A DNA stretch of 64,000 bases from Sphingobium cyanobacteriorum (lineage in GTDB: Bacteria > Pseudomonadota > Alphaproteobacteria > Sphingomonadales > Sphingomonadaceae). The DNA is taken from positions 62,001-126,000 of the forward strand of contig NZ_JAUQOM010000002.1 in assembly GCF_030580935.1 (NCBI RefSeq), given 5' to 3'. The stretch's first letter is position 1, and each line of letters opens with the position of its first letter. The position numbers and the translations under genes were made by a program. The notes beneath the pieces are model-generated. The model ran no database searches, had not been told where the DNA came from, and worked only from the letters and a program-made list of their open reading frames with translations. Of this stretch, positions 17,037 to 25,764 are shown in pieces.

Positions 17037-18310
17037 TTTCGGGCGTGATGCGGCGTCAATCGGGAGCCGCGCTGCTTGCGGCGCTGCTGCTGTCGGCCTG
17101 CGCCGGGGGCGTCATTCCTCCCTCCGCCGGCGGCCCCGCCCCAGGCCGGCCCACATCGCCCGGCCCCCCATCGCCGGGCAGCGCGACCCGTCCCGTTCCC
17201 GCCACGCCGCGCCCGACCCTGCCGATAGACCTGCCGACCGATCCTGCACTCGACAGGGGCACCGCTGCCGGCATGGGCGTCACGCGCGGCCCCGACATTG
17301 CCAGCCTGATGCCATCGGGCGATCGGTCGCGCCTCGCGCTCACGGCGTTCCGCCTGTCCTGCCCCACCTTGATGCGCCGGGCCGACGCGAGCGGGCTGAC
17401 CAGGGGAGCCGACTGGAACAACGCCTGCGCCGCCGCGTCGAGCTGGCCCGAAGCATCGGCCAGCGAATTTTTCGCCCGCTATTTCGAAGCGGTGCAGGTG
17501 GGCGACGGCGCGGCCTTCGTCACCGGCTATTATGAACCCGAAATCGCCGGATCGCGGACCCGCCAGCCCGGCTATGCGGTGCCGATCTACCGCCGCCCGA
17601 CCGACCTGATCGATGCCGATCTCGGCCAGTTCAGCGACAGTCTGAAAGGCCGTACGATCCGGGGCAAGGTGAAGGGCAGCAAATTCGTTCCCTATGACGA
17701 TCGCAGCCAGATCGTTGCCGGGTCGCTTGCCGGACGCGGGCTGGAACTGGCCTGGGCGGCAGACCCGGTCGAATTCTTCTTCCTCCAGGTGCAGGGCAGC
17801 GGCCGATTGAACCTGCCCGACGGCAGCGTCATGCGGATCGGCTATGACGGGCAGAATGGCCGCGATTATACCGGCATCGGCAAGCTGATGAAGGATCGTG
17901 GCCTGATCCAGGCCGGATCGATGCAGGATATCATGCAATATCTGCGCGCCAACCCGGTCGATGGCGCGGAAATCATGAACGAAAACAGGAGCTTCGTCTT
18001 TTTCCGCGAACTGACCGGCGCCGGGCCGCTGGGCGCGCTGGGCGTGCCGGTGACGGCGGAGGCGACGGTCGCGGCGGACCCCAAATTCGTGCCGCTGGGC
18101 GCGCCGGTGCTGCTCTCGCTCGACCGCGCCGAACCCAATGGCATCTGGATCGCGCAGGATACGGGCGGGGCGATCAAGGGCGCGAACCGCTTCGACAGCT
18201 TCTGGGGGGCGGGCGCGCGGGCGCGGGGCATCGCCGGGGGCATGTCGGCGCGGGGCAGCGCCCTTATCCTGCTGCCGATCGGGTCGACGGCGCGCCTTTC
18301 CCGGCCCTGA
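17033..18310 (+). CDS. mltA: membrane-bound lytic murein transglycosylase A
   Basis: A 425-residue lipoprotein. The leader ends in LLSACAGG, a lipobox, followed by a long Pro/Gly-rich linker (about residues 25-75). The MltA domain includes FVTGYYEPEIAGS, the VEFFFLQVQGSGRL segment and the 3D-type C-terminal part with GIWIAQDTGGAIKG, which holds the catalytic aspartate. MltA cleaves glycan strands to form 1,6-anhydromuropeptides at the outer membrane. The GTG at 17033 overlaps the timA stop; an ATG at 17048 would give a more typical leader, so the exact start is unsure. Confidence 0.92.
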   Translation: MISGVMRRQSGAALLAALLLSACAGGVIPPSAGGPAPGRPTSPGPPSPGSATRPVPATPRPTLPIDLPTDPALDRGTAAGMGVTRGPDIASLMPSGDRSRLALTAFRLSCPTLMRRADASGLTRGADWNNACAAASSWPEASASEFFARYFEAVQVGDGAAFVTGYYEPEIAGSRTRQPGYAVPIYRRPTDLIDADLGQFSDSLKGRTIRGKVKGSKFVPYDDRSQIVAGSLAGRGLELAWAADPVEFFFLQVQGSGRLNLPDGSVMRIGYDGQNGRDYTGIGKLMKDRGLIQAGSMQDIMQYLRANPVDGAEIMNENRSFVFFRELTGAGPLGALGVPVTAEATVAADPKFVPLGAPVLLSLDRAEPNGIWIAQDTGGAIKGANRFDSFWGAGARARGIAGGMSARGSALILLPIGSTARLSRP

Positions 18311-18313
18311 ACC

Positions 18314-18880
18314 ATGGCCCGCAGACGGCTCTCGACCGACGAGGAAGCGCTATGGAACGCCCTGATCCGCAGCGTCCGGCCGATACGGCCCAATGCGCGG
18401 CCGGTTGCGCGGCCCGCGACGCAGGAGGCGATGGCCACGCCCGCGGTGCCCGATCCCGCGCCCCGTCCGGCGCCAAAAGGGTTAACGCTTCCGCCACAAC
18501 GGCCGATTGCCGCACCGCCGCTAAAACCCCCTGCCGCCGTGCTGGACAGCGGCTGGGAAAGGCGCATTCGGGGCGGCACGATCAGCCCCGACATGAGCAT
18601 CGACCTGCATGGCCATACGCTCGCCGCCGCCCATGCGCAGCTTAACCAGGCGATTGCCCAGGGGCTGGCACGCGACGCCCGCGTGCTGCTGGTCGTGACC
18701 GGCAAGCCGCCCAAAAGCGCCGCCACCGGCGCAGGCGCCCGCCGGGGCGCGATTCGTGGCGAAATCGGCCACTGGCTCGAAACCAGCCCCTATGCCGATC
18801 GCATCGCCAGCGTCCGCATCGCCCATCCGCGTCATGGCGGCGACGGGGCGCTCTATTTGATCTTGCGTCGCAAAAAGTAA
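18314..18880 (+). CDS. Smr/MutS2-type endonuclease domain protein
   Basis: A 188-residue protein with a disordered Pro/Ala/Arg-rich N-terminal half (about residues 20-80) and a C-terminal Smr domain. The domain shows DLHGHTLAAAHAQL and ends with IASVRIAHPRHGGDGALYLIL, matching the LDLHG and GxGALxVxL signatures. Smr domains nick DNA or RNA, and stand-alone versions may act in ribosome rescue or nucleic-acid processing. It starts 3 bases after mltA and is part of the timA-mltA-smr unit. Confidence 0.88.
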   Translation: MARRRLSTDEEALWNALIRSVRPIRPNARPVARPATQEAMATPAVPDPAPRPAPKGLTLPPQRPIAAPPLKPPAAVLDSGWERRIRGGTISPDMSIDLHGHTLAAAHAQLNQAIAQGLARDARVLLVVTGKPPKSAATGAGARRGAIRGEIGHWLETSPYADRIASVRIAHPRHGGDGALYLILRRKK

Positions 18881-18979
18881 CGTTTTTCTGTGGGCTTGCT
18901 GATCTTTTCTTAACCACCGTCCTTCATGTTCCGCGGATCGGGCCTCAAGCGTGGAGGCCGCAGCGGGGCAGGGAGACAC

Positions 18980-20665
18980 ATGCAGGGCGTGACGTTGAAA
19001 AGCCGCGCCGCTGCCTTCGCCTGCGCCGCGGGGGCGCTGGTGTTCATCCTGTCGCTGGTGCTGGGCTATACGCCGGGGCAGGAGGACGACCTGCTCCAGG
19101 TCGGCCGCGCGCTGATCATCGCCATATTGTGCGGCACGATGAGCTGGGCGTCGGCCCGCCGCACCATCGCCACCACCGCGACCGCCATCGACGCGGCGAC
19201 CGAACGGCTGCTGTCCGCCGCCCATGGCGACCTGCAATCGCCGGTGCCGGGCGGGATCGCCCATGAACTGCCCGACCTGTCGGTGGCGCTGGAAAGCCTG
19301 TTCAGCCAGGTGCGCACCAATCTCGACCATGTGCAGGCGCTGGCCCTGTTCGACCAGATCACCGGCCTTGCCAACCGCACCAGCTTTTGTCGGCAGGTCG
19401 AACGGCTGCTGGCCGACCATGACGACAATGGCACGCCCACACTTTTCTTCATCGACCTCGACGGGTTCAAATCGGTCAACGACACGCTGGGCCATGCGGC
19501 GGGCGACCAGTTGCTCGCACGGGTTGCCGGCCGGCTGCGCGAAGTGGTGATGACGCAGGTCAGCACCGGCTGTAGCGACGCCGTGATCGGACGGCTGGCT
19601 GGCGACGAATTCACCATGTTCTTTCCGCGGCTGAGCGGCCGGGCGGCGGCGCAGCGGATCGCGCGCGCGATCCAGTTCGCGCTGGGGGAACGGTTTGACC
19701 TGGGCAGCCAGCATGTCGAACTGGGCGCGTCGATCGGCATCGCCTGCTACCCCGACCATGGCGACACGCTGGCCGGGCTGCTGCGCGCGGCCGACACGGC
19801 CATGTATCATGCCAAGAATCAGGGGCGTGGCCGGGCGGAAATCTATACCGATGCGATGGCGCTGGCGGCGGAGGACAAGGCCGAACTGGAGCGCGACCTG
19901 CTGGTCGGATTGCAACGGGACGAGTTTCTGCTGGAATTCCAGCCGCAGATCGACATCGTCAGCGGCGGCGCGGTGGCCGCCGAAGCGCTGGTCCGCTGGG
20001 CGCATCCTGAACGCAACATCGTCATGCCCGGCGCCTTCGTGCCTGTGGCGGAAGAAAGCGGCGTCATCGTCGCGCTGGGCGACTGGGTGATGGACAAGGT
20101 GTGCCAGACCGCCGCGCGCTGGGCAAATGCGGGCATCAGCCAGCGCATCGCGATCAACATTTCCACCCGCGAACTGGGCCAGCCCGACTTCTTCCTGCGC
20201 CTGCGCCACGCCATCGCCACCCATGCCGCGCCGCCCGCCATGCTGGAGCTGGAGATCAGCGAATCGCTGGCGATGGAGATGGAACCGCGCATATTGGAGC
20301 AACTGGGGGCGCTGCGTCGCGATGGCGTCTGCGTTGCGATCGACGATTTCGGCACCGGCTATTCCAACCTGTCACGGCTGAAGGAACTGCCCGTTGACCG
20401 GGTCAAGATCGACCGCAGCCTGGTCCGCGACATCGCCACCTCGGCCGAAGCGCGCACCATCTGCTCGGCGGTCGTCGGGCTGGTCCAGGGTCTGGGCATG
20501 GAAGTGGTGGTCGAAGGCGTCGAAAGCGAAGCGCAGATGGACGTGCTGCGCGTGATCGGCTGCACCCTGTTCCAGGGCTATCACCTGGCCCGCCCGACCG
20601 GCGAGCAGGCATATCTGGCACAATTCGGCGTGCAGGACAGAGGGCAGGTCCGCGACGCGGGGTAG
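18980..20665 (+). CDS. GGDEF/EAL bifunctional-type cyclic-di-GMP protein, membrane anchored
   Basis: A 561-residue protein with two N-terminal membrane helices (about 11-29 and 42-58), a HAMP-like linker, a GGDEF domain and an EAL domain. The cyclase signature is AGDEF (207-211) rather than GGDEF, and no RxxD inhibitory site lies five residues upstream. The EAL motif (335-337, in EALVRW) and the later NISTREL, ELEISES and DDFGTGYSNLS motifs are intact, so phosphodiesterase activity is likely and cyclase activity possible. The ATG at 18980 was chosen for the GGGAGA before it; an upstream ATG at 18926 lacks a ribosome-binding site. Confidence 0.9.
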   Translation: MQGVTLKSRAAAFACAAGALVFILSLVLGYTPGQEDDLLQVGRALIIAILCGTMSWASARRTIATTATAIDAATERLLSAAHGDLQSPVPGGIAHELPDLSVALESLFSQVRTNLDHVQALALFDQITGLANRTSFCRQVERLLADHDDNGTPTLFFIDLDGFKSVNDTLGHAAGDQLLARVAGRLREVVMTQVSTGCSDAVIGRLAGDEFTMFFPRLSGRAAAQRIARAIQFALGERFDLGSQHVELGASIGIACYPDHGDTLAGLLRAADTAMYHAKNQGRGRAEIYTDAMALAAEDKAELERDLLVGLQRDEFLLEFQPQIDIVSGGAVAAEALVRWAHPERNIVMPGAFVPVAEESGVIVALGDWVMDKVCQTAARWANAGISQRIAINISTRELGQPDFFLRLRHAIATHAAPPAMLELEISESLAMEMEPRILEQLGALRRDGVCVAIDDFGTGYSNLSRLKELPVDRVKIDRSLVRDIATSAEARTICSAVVGLVQGLGMEVVVEGVESEAQMDVLRVIGCTLFQGYHLARPTGEQAYLAQFGVQDRGQVRDAG

Positions 20666-20718
20666 AGTGGCGGGCTTGGGTGGATTTCGGACCGGCGGCT
20701 TTTGGGCGTTGCAGAGCG

Positions 20719-21120
20719 CTAACTGCCAGTCTGTTGGGCTGACCTCTGCTTCGCTGCGACGATGAGAACAGCGCAGACCAGCGCTGATCCACTTCCGCAC
20801 CCTATTACCACGGCGGACATGTCTTTCTCTAAACCAAAATTCCACCCGACCCATGCCGCCGTGAATACCGCGCCAGCCGCAGCCGTCGAAACGACTGCAA
20901 TGATGGGGCGCATCACGCGAGCAGCATACAAGAGGTATAGTGATGTAGCGAGACTAGGAAGAAAACCTATATAGTAAGCAGCCGACAGGAACAAGGGCCA
21001 AAAAAGCGCGAATACCGCCATTCCGGGGAAAGCAGTTATCAGGATAATGCTACCCAGCAATGGTCCGACTAACGCCAGCAGCACGCTTTGCCAAAGATGC
21101 TTCTTCCAAGAGAATGCCAT
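20719..21120 (-). CDS. hypothetical membrane protein
   Basis: A 133-residue protein starting MAFSWKKHLWQSVLLAL, with four hydrophobic segments (about 9-30, 33-52, 68-90 and 101-123) and a basic, polar tail. I do not recognise the family. The gene and its flanks (roughly 20690-21300) are clearly AT-richer and use rarer codons than the rest of the window, for example ATA, TTA and AGA. This suggests a recently acquired or orphan gene. No ribosome-binding site is obvious upstream of the ATG, but the reading frame and membrane pattern are coherent. Confidence 0.6.
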   Translation of the reverse strand: MAFSWKKHLWQSVLLALVGPLLGSIILITAFPGMAVFALFWPLFLSAAYYIGFLPSLATSLYLLYAARVMRPIIAVVSTAAAGAVFTAAWVGWNFGLEKDMSAVVIGCGSGSALVCAVLIVAAKQRSAQQTGS

Positions 21121-21300
21121 CTTTTAAGCGTATAGGATATTAGTAAAGTATAACTGAACGGCTCTCACGCCGGACATTTTCATCGCAGAGCGCCTTTTGA
21201 AGGAGGTCGCAGTCTCACAGACTAACGTCCGCAATCAGGAGCGTGAACGAAAGCGAGAGTGGCAACAACTGGTCGATAACGGCCGAATCGCCTACGCCGC

Positions 21301-22440
21301 TCACCCCAGCGCCCGCTCCACCACCAGTGCGTAGATCCGCTGCAAGTCGCGCAGATCCTGCACCGCGACCGCCTCGTCCAGCTTGTGCATGGTCGCGTTG
21401 TTCAACCCGAACTCCACCACCGGGCATAGCCGCGACAGGAAGCGCGCGTCGGACGTGCCGCCCGTCGTGGACAATTCCGTTTCCACCCCGGTCACATCGC
21501 GGATCGCGCCGCGCACCAGGTCGCTGAACGCGCCCGGCGCGGTCAGGAAGGATTCGCCGCTGATCTTCGCTTCCACCGTGCCGCCTTCGACAGCCGCGAT
21601 CTCCTTGATCCGCGCGATCAGCGACGCGCCTGTATGCTGGTCGTTGAAGCGGATCGATATGCGCGCGGTCGCCGCGCCTGGGATCACATTATGCGCGACA
21701 TTGCCGACTTCCAGGTCGGTGATCTCGATATTGCTGGGCTGGAACCAGTCGGTCCCCTCGTCCAGCACTTCCGCTTCGATGGTGGTCAGGATGCGCACCA
21801 GCCTGGGGATCGGATTGTCGGCCAGATGCGGATAGGCGACATGGCCCTGGCTGCCAGCCACGCGAATCCACATGTTCACCGACCCGCGCCGGCCGATCTT
21901 CACCACATCGCCCAGCCGCGCCGACGATGTCGGCTCGCCCACCAGGCACAGGTCCGGGCGCAGGTCGCGCGCCGCCATCCGGTCCATCAGCGCCAGTGTG
22001 CCATGGACCGCCGGCCCTTCCTCGTCCCCGGTGATGATCAGGCTGATCGTGCCGGGCAGGTCGTCGGGCAGGTCGGCAAGCGCTGCGACGAAGGCGGCGA
22101 TCGATCCCTTCATGTCCACCGCGCCCCGCCCGTAAAGCAGGTCGCCGCGAATCTCCGGCACGAACGGATCGCTGGTCCAGCCCGGCCCTGGCGGCACCAC
22201 GTCCAGATGCCCGGCGAAGGCGAAATGCGGCCCCGCGCCGGTGGTCCGCCAGGCAAGCAGATTTTCGACCGGCCCGTCAGGGGCCTCCCCCGCCACGAAG
22301 CGGTCCACGGTAAAGCCCAGCGGCGTCAGCATCGCCTCCAGGGCCGTAAAGACCGCCCCGGTCGCCGGGGTGACGGAGGGGCAGGCCAGCAGGCGCTCGG
22401 CCAGGGCCACGACATCATGATTGGTGCTGGTCATGCTCAT
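21301..22440 (-). CDS. dapE: succinyl-diaminopimelate desuccinylase
   Basis: A 379-residue M20-family zinc hydrolase that converts N-succinyl-LL-diaminopimelate to LL-diaminopimelate for lysine and peptidoglycan. Metal ligands sit in AFAGHLDVVPPG (His), GRGAVDMKGS (Asp) and ITGDEEGPA (Glu pair), and the dimerization domain contains SVNMWIRVAGSQGHVAYPHL. The GGTSDARF motif near residue 330 and the C-terminal NNATMHKLDE are DapE-specific. The start has two methionines two residues apart; the first was kept. Confidence 0.95.
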   Translation of the reverse strand: MSMTSTNHDVVALAERLLACPSVTPATGAVFTALEAMLTPLGFTVDRFVAGEAPDGPVENLLAWRTTGAGPHFAFAGHLDVVPPGPGWTSDPFVPEIRGDLLYGRGAVDMKGSIAAFVAALADLPDDLPGTISLIITGDEEGPAVHGTLALMDRMAARDLRPDLCLVGEPTSSARLGDVVKIGRRGSVNMWIRVAGSQGHVAYPHLADNPIPRLVRILTTIEAEVLDEGTDWFQPSNIEITDLEVGNVAHNVIPGAATARISIRFNDQHTGASLIARIKEIAAVEGGTVEAKISGESFLTAPGAFSDLVRGAIRDVTGVETELSTTGGTSDARFLSRLCPVVEFGLNNATMHKLDEAVAVQDLRDLQRIYALVVERALG

Positions 22441-22495
22441 CCCGCCGCGTTAGCGAAAGCCTCGACCCTTGGCCAGCGGCAGGAGGAGTGAACCC

Positions 22496-22939
22496 ATGCC
22501 CCGTATCGAACTGGACGGCATCGCACAGACCAACAGCACCGGCTATCCGGCCGACCATGCGGCCATCGTCGCGCAGCGATGGGTGCGACGGCTGGGACCG
22601 GCGACCGGCCTGTCCGACTTCGGCGTCAGCCATGTCGTGCTGAAACCCGGCGCGGCATCGGCCCACCGCCACTGGCATGAGGATGAGGATGAGGTCGTCG
22701 TCATGCTGGCGGGGGAAGCGATGCTGGTGGAGGAAGGCGCGCGTACCCTGATGCGGCCGGGCGACATGGCGGCGTTCCCGAAGGGCGAGCCGAACGGCCA
22801 TCATCTGGTCAATGAAGGCGCGGTCGATTGCGTCTATGTCGCGGTCGGCCGGCCGCCCACGGGCGATTGCCACTATCCCGACATCGACCTGCTCTGGTCG
22901 CGCGGCGGCTATCGCCACAGGGACGGGAGCGCCTATTGA
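22496..22939 (+). CDS. cupin-domain protein
   Basis: A 147-residue single-domain cupin. The first cupin motif includes AHRHWHEDEDEVVVMLAGEA (metal-type His57, His59, His61 and the following Glu) and the second PGDMAAFPKGEPNGHHLVN. AGGAGGAG lies 8 bases upstream of the ATG at 22496, so the longer frame is rejected. The small-molecule substrate is unknown; many such proteins are isomerases or sensors of sugar-like compounds. Its stop overlaps the start of the LD-carboxypeptidase gene (TGATG), implying translational coupling. Confidence 0.85.
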   Translation: MPRIELDGIAQTNSTGYPADHAAIVAQRWVRRLGPATGLSDFGVSHVVLKPGAASAHRHWHEDEDEVVVMLAGEAMLVEEGARTLMRPGDMAAFPKGEPNGHHLVNEGAVDCVYVAVGRPPTGDCHYPDIDLLWSRGGYRHRDGSAY

Positions 22940-23973
22940 TGCTGCGGCTGGACCGACGCGGCTGGATCGCCGGGATGGGCGCGCTGCTGGCGGCGGGCAA
23001 GGCGCCTGCGGTCGCGGCGACGGGGCTGGTGAAGCCCGCGCGGCTGCGGCCGGGCGACATGGTCGGCCTGATCGAGCCGGCCGGCTTTACCGACGATGCG
23101 TTCGATCTCGATCCTGTCATGGAAACCATCGTCGCGATGGGCCTCAAGCCCAGGGCCGCGCCGCATCTGGCGGGGCGCTACGGCTATCTGGCGGGCACGG
23201 ACCGGGATCGCGCGGCGGACCTCCATGCGATGTTCGCCGACCCGCAGGTCAAGGCGGTGTTCGCGGTGCGTGGCGGCTGGGGCTGCGCGCGCATCCTGCC
23301 GCTGCTGGATTTCGCCCTGATCCGCAAAAATCCCAAGCTGCTGATCGGCTTTTCGGACATCACCGCACTGCATCTGGCCTTTGCGGCGAAGGCGGGCTTC
23401 ACCACCATTCACGGTCCCAATGCCGCAAGCAGTTGGGGCAGCTTTAGCTGGGACGCCTTTCGCGCGCTCGCCTTTGACGGCGCGACGCCCACCCTGTCGA
23501 CGCCGCCAGGGCATGAGGACCGGCTGGTCCAGCGCGCCGGGCGCATCCGCACCTTTCGCCCCGGTCTGGCGCGCGGGCGGCTGCTGGGCGGCAACCTGAC
23601 CGTGCTGGCGGCGCTGATGGGCACGCCCTATTTGCCCGATTTCAGCGGCGCGATCCTGTTTGTCGAGGATATTGGCGAGCAACCCTATCGCATCGACCGG
23701 ATGCTGACCCAGTTGGCACTGGGCGGCGTGCTGGGGAAGCTGGCGGGGGTGGCGTTCGGCCAGTGCACCGATTGTGGCCCGGCCGGCGCCAGCTATGGCG
23801 GCTTCACCCTGTCGCAGGTGCTGCAACAGCATCTCGAACCGCTGGGCATCCCGGCCTTTCAGGGTGGCCAGTTCGGCCATGTCGCCAATCAATATAGCCT
23901 GCCGCTGGGCGTGCCGGCGGAAATCGACGCGGCTGCGGGGACGATAAGGCTGCTGGAACCGGCGGTCGGGTAG
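22939..23973 (+). CDS. LD-carboxypeptidase (peptidase S66), probable Tat substrate
   Basis: A 344-residue LdcA-family protein. The leader MLRLDRRGWIAGMGALLAAG has a twin-arginine-like RRGWI motif followed by a weakly hydrophobic stretch, suggesting export by Tat. S66 landmarks are FAVRGGWGCARILPLLD, LIGFSDITALHLAF with the catalytic serine region, LLGGNLTVLAALMGTPYLPD and ILFVEDIGEQPYRIDR. The family removes the terminal D-alanine from murein tetrapeptides in recycling. Most LdcA enzymes are cytoplasmic, so a Tat leader would be unusual in location. Confidence 0.88.
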   Translation: MLRLDRRGWIAGMGALLAAGKAPAVAATGLVKPARLRPGDMVGLIEPAGFTDDAFDLDPVMETIVAMGLKPRAAPHLAGRYGYLAGTDRDRAADLHAMFADPQVKAVFAVRGGWGCARILPLLDFALIRKNPKLLIGFSDITALHLAFAAKAGFTTIHGPNAASSWGSFSWDAFRALAFDGATPTLSTPPGHEDRLVQRAGRIRTFRPGLARGRLLGGNLTVLAALMGTPYLPDFSGAILFVEDIGEQPYRIDRMLTQLALGGVLGKLAGVAFGQCTDCGPAGASYGGFTLSQVLQQHLEPLGIPAFQGGQFGHVANQYSLPLGVPAEIDAAAGTIRLLEPAVG

Positions 23974-24064
23974 GGGGATAGGGTTCCTCTGCGCGACGCC
24001 AGCCATCGCCGCCCGGCATATTGAAGGTTAACTCCCTCCCCATATTCCGCGAATCGCATTAGGC

Positions 24065-24601
24065 ATGGCGTCCATGATCCGCTTGCCCGCCCTTCTCGCC
24101 CTCGGCCTGCTGGCCGCCTGTTCCGGCCCCAAGCCCGCGCCCGACAATGGCGCGCAGGCGCAGGCCGTGCCCGCCCTTCTCCCGGTCGTGATCCGCACCG
24201 CCAAGGGCGTGCACCGCTTCGATGTCGAAGTGGCGGCGACGCCGCAGGAACAGGAAAAGGGGCTGATGTTCCGCAAGGATCTGCCCGCGGACGGCGGGAT
24301 GCTGTTTCCGATGGAGCCGCCGCGCACGGCGAGTTTCTGGATGAAGGATACGCTGATCCCGCTCGACATGCTGTTCATCCATACTGACGGGACGATCGCC
24401 TTCCTGAAAAGCAATGCGCAGCCCTATTCCCGCATCCCGGTGTCGGCCGGCGTGCCCGTGGCCGCCGTGCTGGAACTGCGTGGCGGGCGCGCGGCGGACC
24501 TTGGCATTGCGGAGGGCGATATGGTCAACTGGGGCGGCTGTGCGGTGCCGGCGGCCAAGGTCGCGACCGACCGCAATTTCTGCCCGGCCCCGTCCAGATA
24601 A
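24065..24601 (+). CDS. DUF192 lipoprotein
   Basis: A 178-residue protein with a signal sequence and lipobox (LLAACSGPK). The DUF192 domain covers about residues 38-172, with the conserved EQEKGLMFRKDLP, GMLFPMEPPR, SFWMKDTLIPLDMLFI and GIAEGDMV elements. DUF192 proteins are widespread but their biochemical function is not established. An alternative start three codons downstream (24074) gives a shorter leader. Cys residues at GGCAVP and NFCPAP could form a disulfide in the periplasm. Confidence 0.85.
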   Translation: MASMIRLPALLALGLLAACSGPKPAPDNGAQAQAVPALLPVVIRTAKGVHRFDVEVAATPQEQEKGLMFRKDLPADGGMLFPMEPPRTASFWMKDTLIPLDMLFIHTDGTIAFLKSNAQPYSRIPVSAGVPVAAVLELRGGRAADLGIAEGDMVNWGGCAVPAAKVATDRNFCPAPSR

Positions 24602-24712
24602 AGTCCCCTTTGAAAAATGCGCGGGGGAGCGGGCCGGTGCGGCCGAAATGTGCGACAGCACATGCCCAAAACGCCTTGCCCGCGCCCGTCTCAGCGGCTA
24701 AGCGCGTGGGCC

Positions 24713-25111
24713 ATGGGTATCCTCGGCAAGATCTTCACCTGGTGGGATGGCGCGACCATCGGCACTGCGCTCTTCACCTCTCGCAAGGGCACGAAGGTGG
24801 GGGAGGACCATCAGGGCAATGTCTATTATCAGGGCGGCACCGATCCCAATGGCCTGACGCGCCGCTGGGTGATCTATAATGGCGCGAACGACGCCAGCCG
24901 CGTGCCGGCCGAATGGCATGGCTGGCTGCACCATTCGATCGAGGGGGCACCGGAAAGTTTCCTGCCGCCGCCGCGTATCTGGGAAAGGGATTTTACCCCC
25001 AACGCCACTGGCACCGTCAACGCCTATCGTCCGTCCGGCGCGCTCGAAAAGGGCGGTCAGCGCCAGAGGGCGACCGGCGACTATGAGGCGTGGAGCCCCG
25101 ACGCGGCATGA
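24713..25111 (+). CDS. NDUFA12-family complex I accessory subunit
   Basis: A 132-residue protein homologous to mitochondrial NDUFA12/B17.2, an accessory subunit of NADH:ubiquinone oxidoreductase found also in alphaproteobacteria. Landmarks are FTWWDGATIGTALFTSRKG, GNVYYQGG, RRWVIYNGANDASRVPAEWH and GWLHH, followed by a Pro-rich C-terminal tail. The ATG at 24713 was chosen because upstream codons are not protein-like. Its last base pairs overlap the DUF2155 start (ATGA). This gene next to DUF2155 and aat is a typical alphaproteobacterial grouping. Confidence 0.9.
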   Translation: MGILGKIFTWWDGATIGTALFTSRKGTKVGEDHQGNVYYQGGTDPNGLTRRWVIYNGANDASRVPAEWHGWLHHSIEGAPESFLPPPRIWERDFTPNATGTVNAYRPSGALEKGGQRQRATGDYEAWSPDAA

Positions 25112-25764
25112 TCCGGCGTCCGGCGGGGGATGTTTCGTCGATCCTGCTGCATCTGCCCCTTCTGTCCTGTGCGCTGGCGCTGGCCGCGTGCGGCAGGAAT
25201 GATGTGCCTGCCGGCAATCTGACCGGGCCGGTCAAGGTCGAAGGCGCGCCGATCCGGTCCGCCGCCGGTGGCGCTTTGCCCGGCACGCCCATGGCGGAGC
25301 GGACGGCGGTGATCGGCCTGCTCAACAAACGCAACGGCTTGACCCGCGACCTGACGATGAAGCCGGGTGAAGCGTTGCGCGCGGGTGACGCGATCGTGCG
25401 CTTGCAGGCCTGCGAAACCACCGCGCCATGGGAAAATGTGCAGGATACCGGCGCCTTCGTGCAGTTGGACGTGCGCTCCAGCGCCGATGGCAAATGGCGC
25501 CGCGCCTTTTCCGGCTGGCTGTTCCGCGACCGGCCCGACCGCAATGTGGTTCAGCACCCGATCTATGATGTCTGGGTCAGGAGCTGCGCGATGGCCTGGC
25601 CCGAAACCGGGCCGGATACGGTGAAGCTGGGGGCCAAGGGCGAACCTGTCGCCGCCGGGGCCCGCGCCAGCGGATCGAACGCCAGTTCCGCCGCTGCGCC
25701 CGAACCCGACAGCGAAGCCCCCGCGCCCAGCGCCACGCCCGCAACCGCGCCGCCCAGCAACTGA
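25108..25764 (+). CDS. DUF2155 lipoprotein
   Basis: A 218-residue protein with a signal sequence ending in ALAACGRN (lipobox Cys28). The DUF2155 core spans about residues 64-168, including VIGLLNKRNGLTRDL, ACETTAPWENVQDTGAFV, GWLFRDRPDRNVVQHP and YDVWVRSCA. The last 50 residues are Ala/Pro/Ser-rich and low-complexity. The gene overlaps aat tail to tail by 202 bases, including the end of the conserved core. DUF2155 proteins are envelope proteins of unknown function, often encoded next to NDUFA12. Confidence 0.85.
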   Translation: MIRRPAGDVSSILLHLPLLSCALALAACGRNDVPAGNLTGPVKVEGAPIRSAAGGALPGTPMAERTAVIGLLNKRNGLTRDLTMKPGEALRAGDAIVRLQACETTAPWENVQDTGAFVQLDVRSSADGKWRRAFSGWLFRDRPDRNVVQHPIYDVWVRSCAMAWPETGPDTVKLGAKGEPVAAGARASGSNASSAAAPEPDSEAPAPSATPATAPPSN

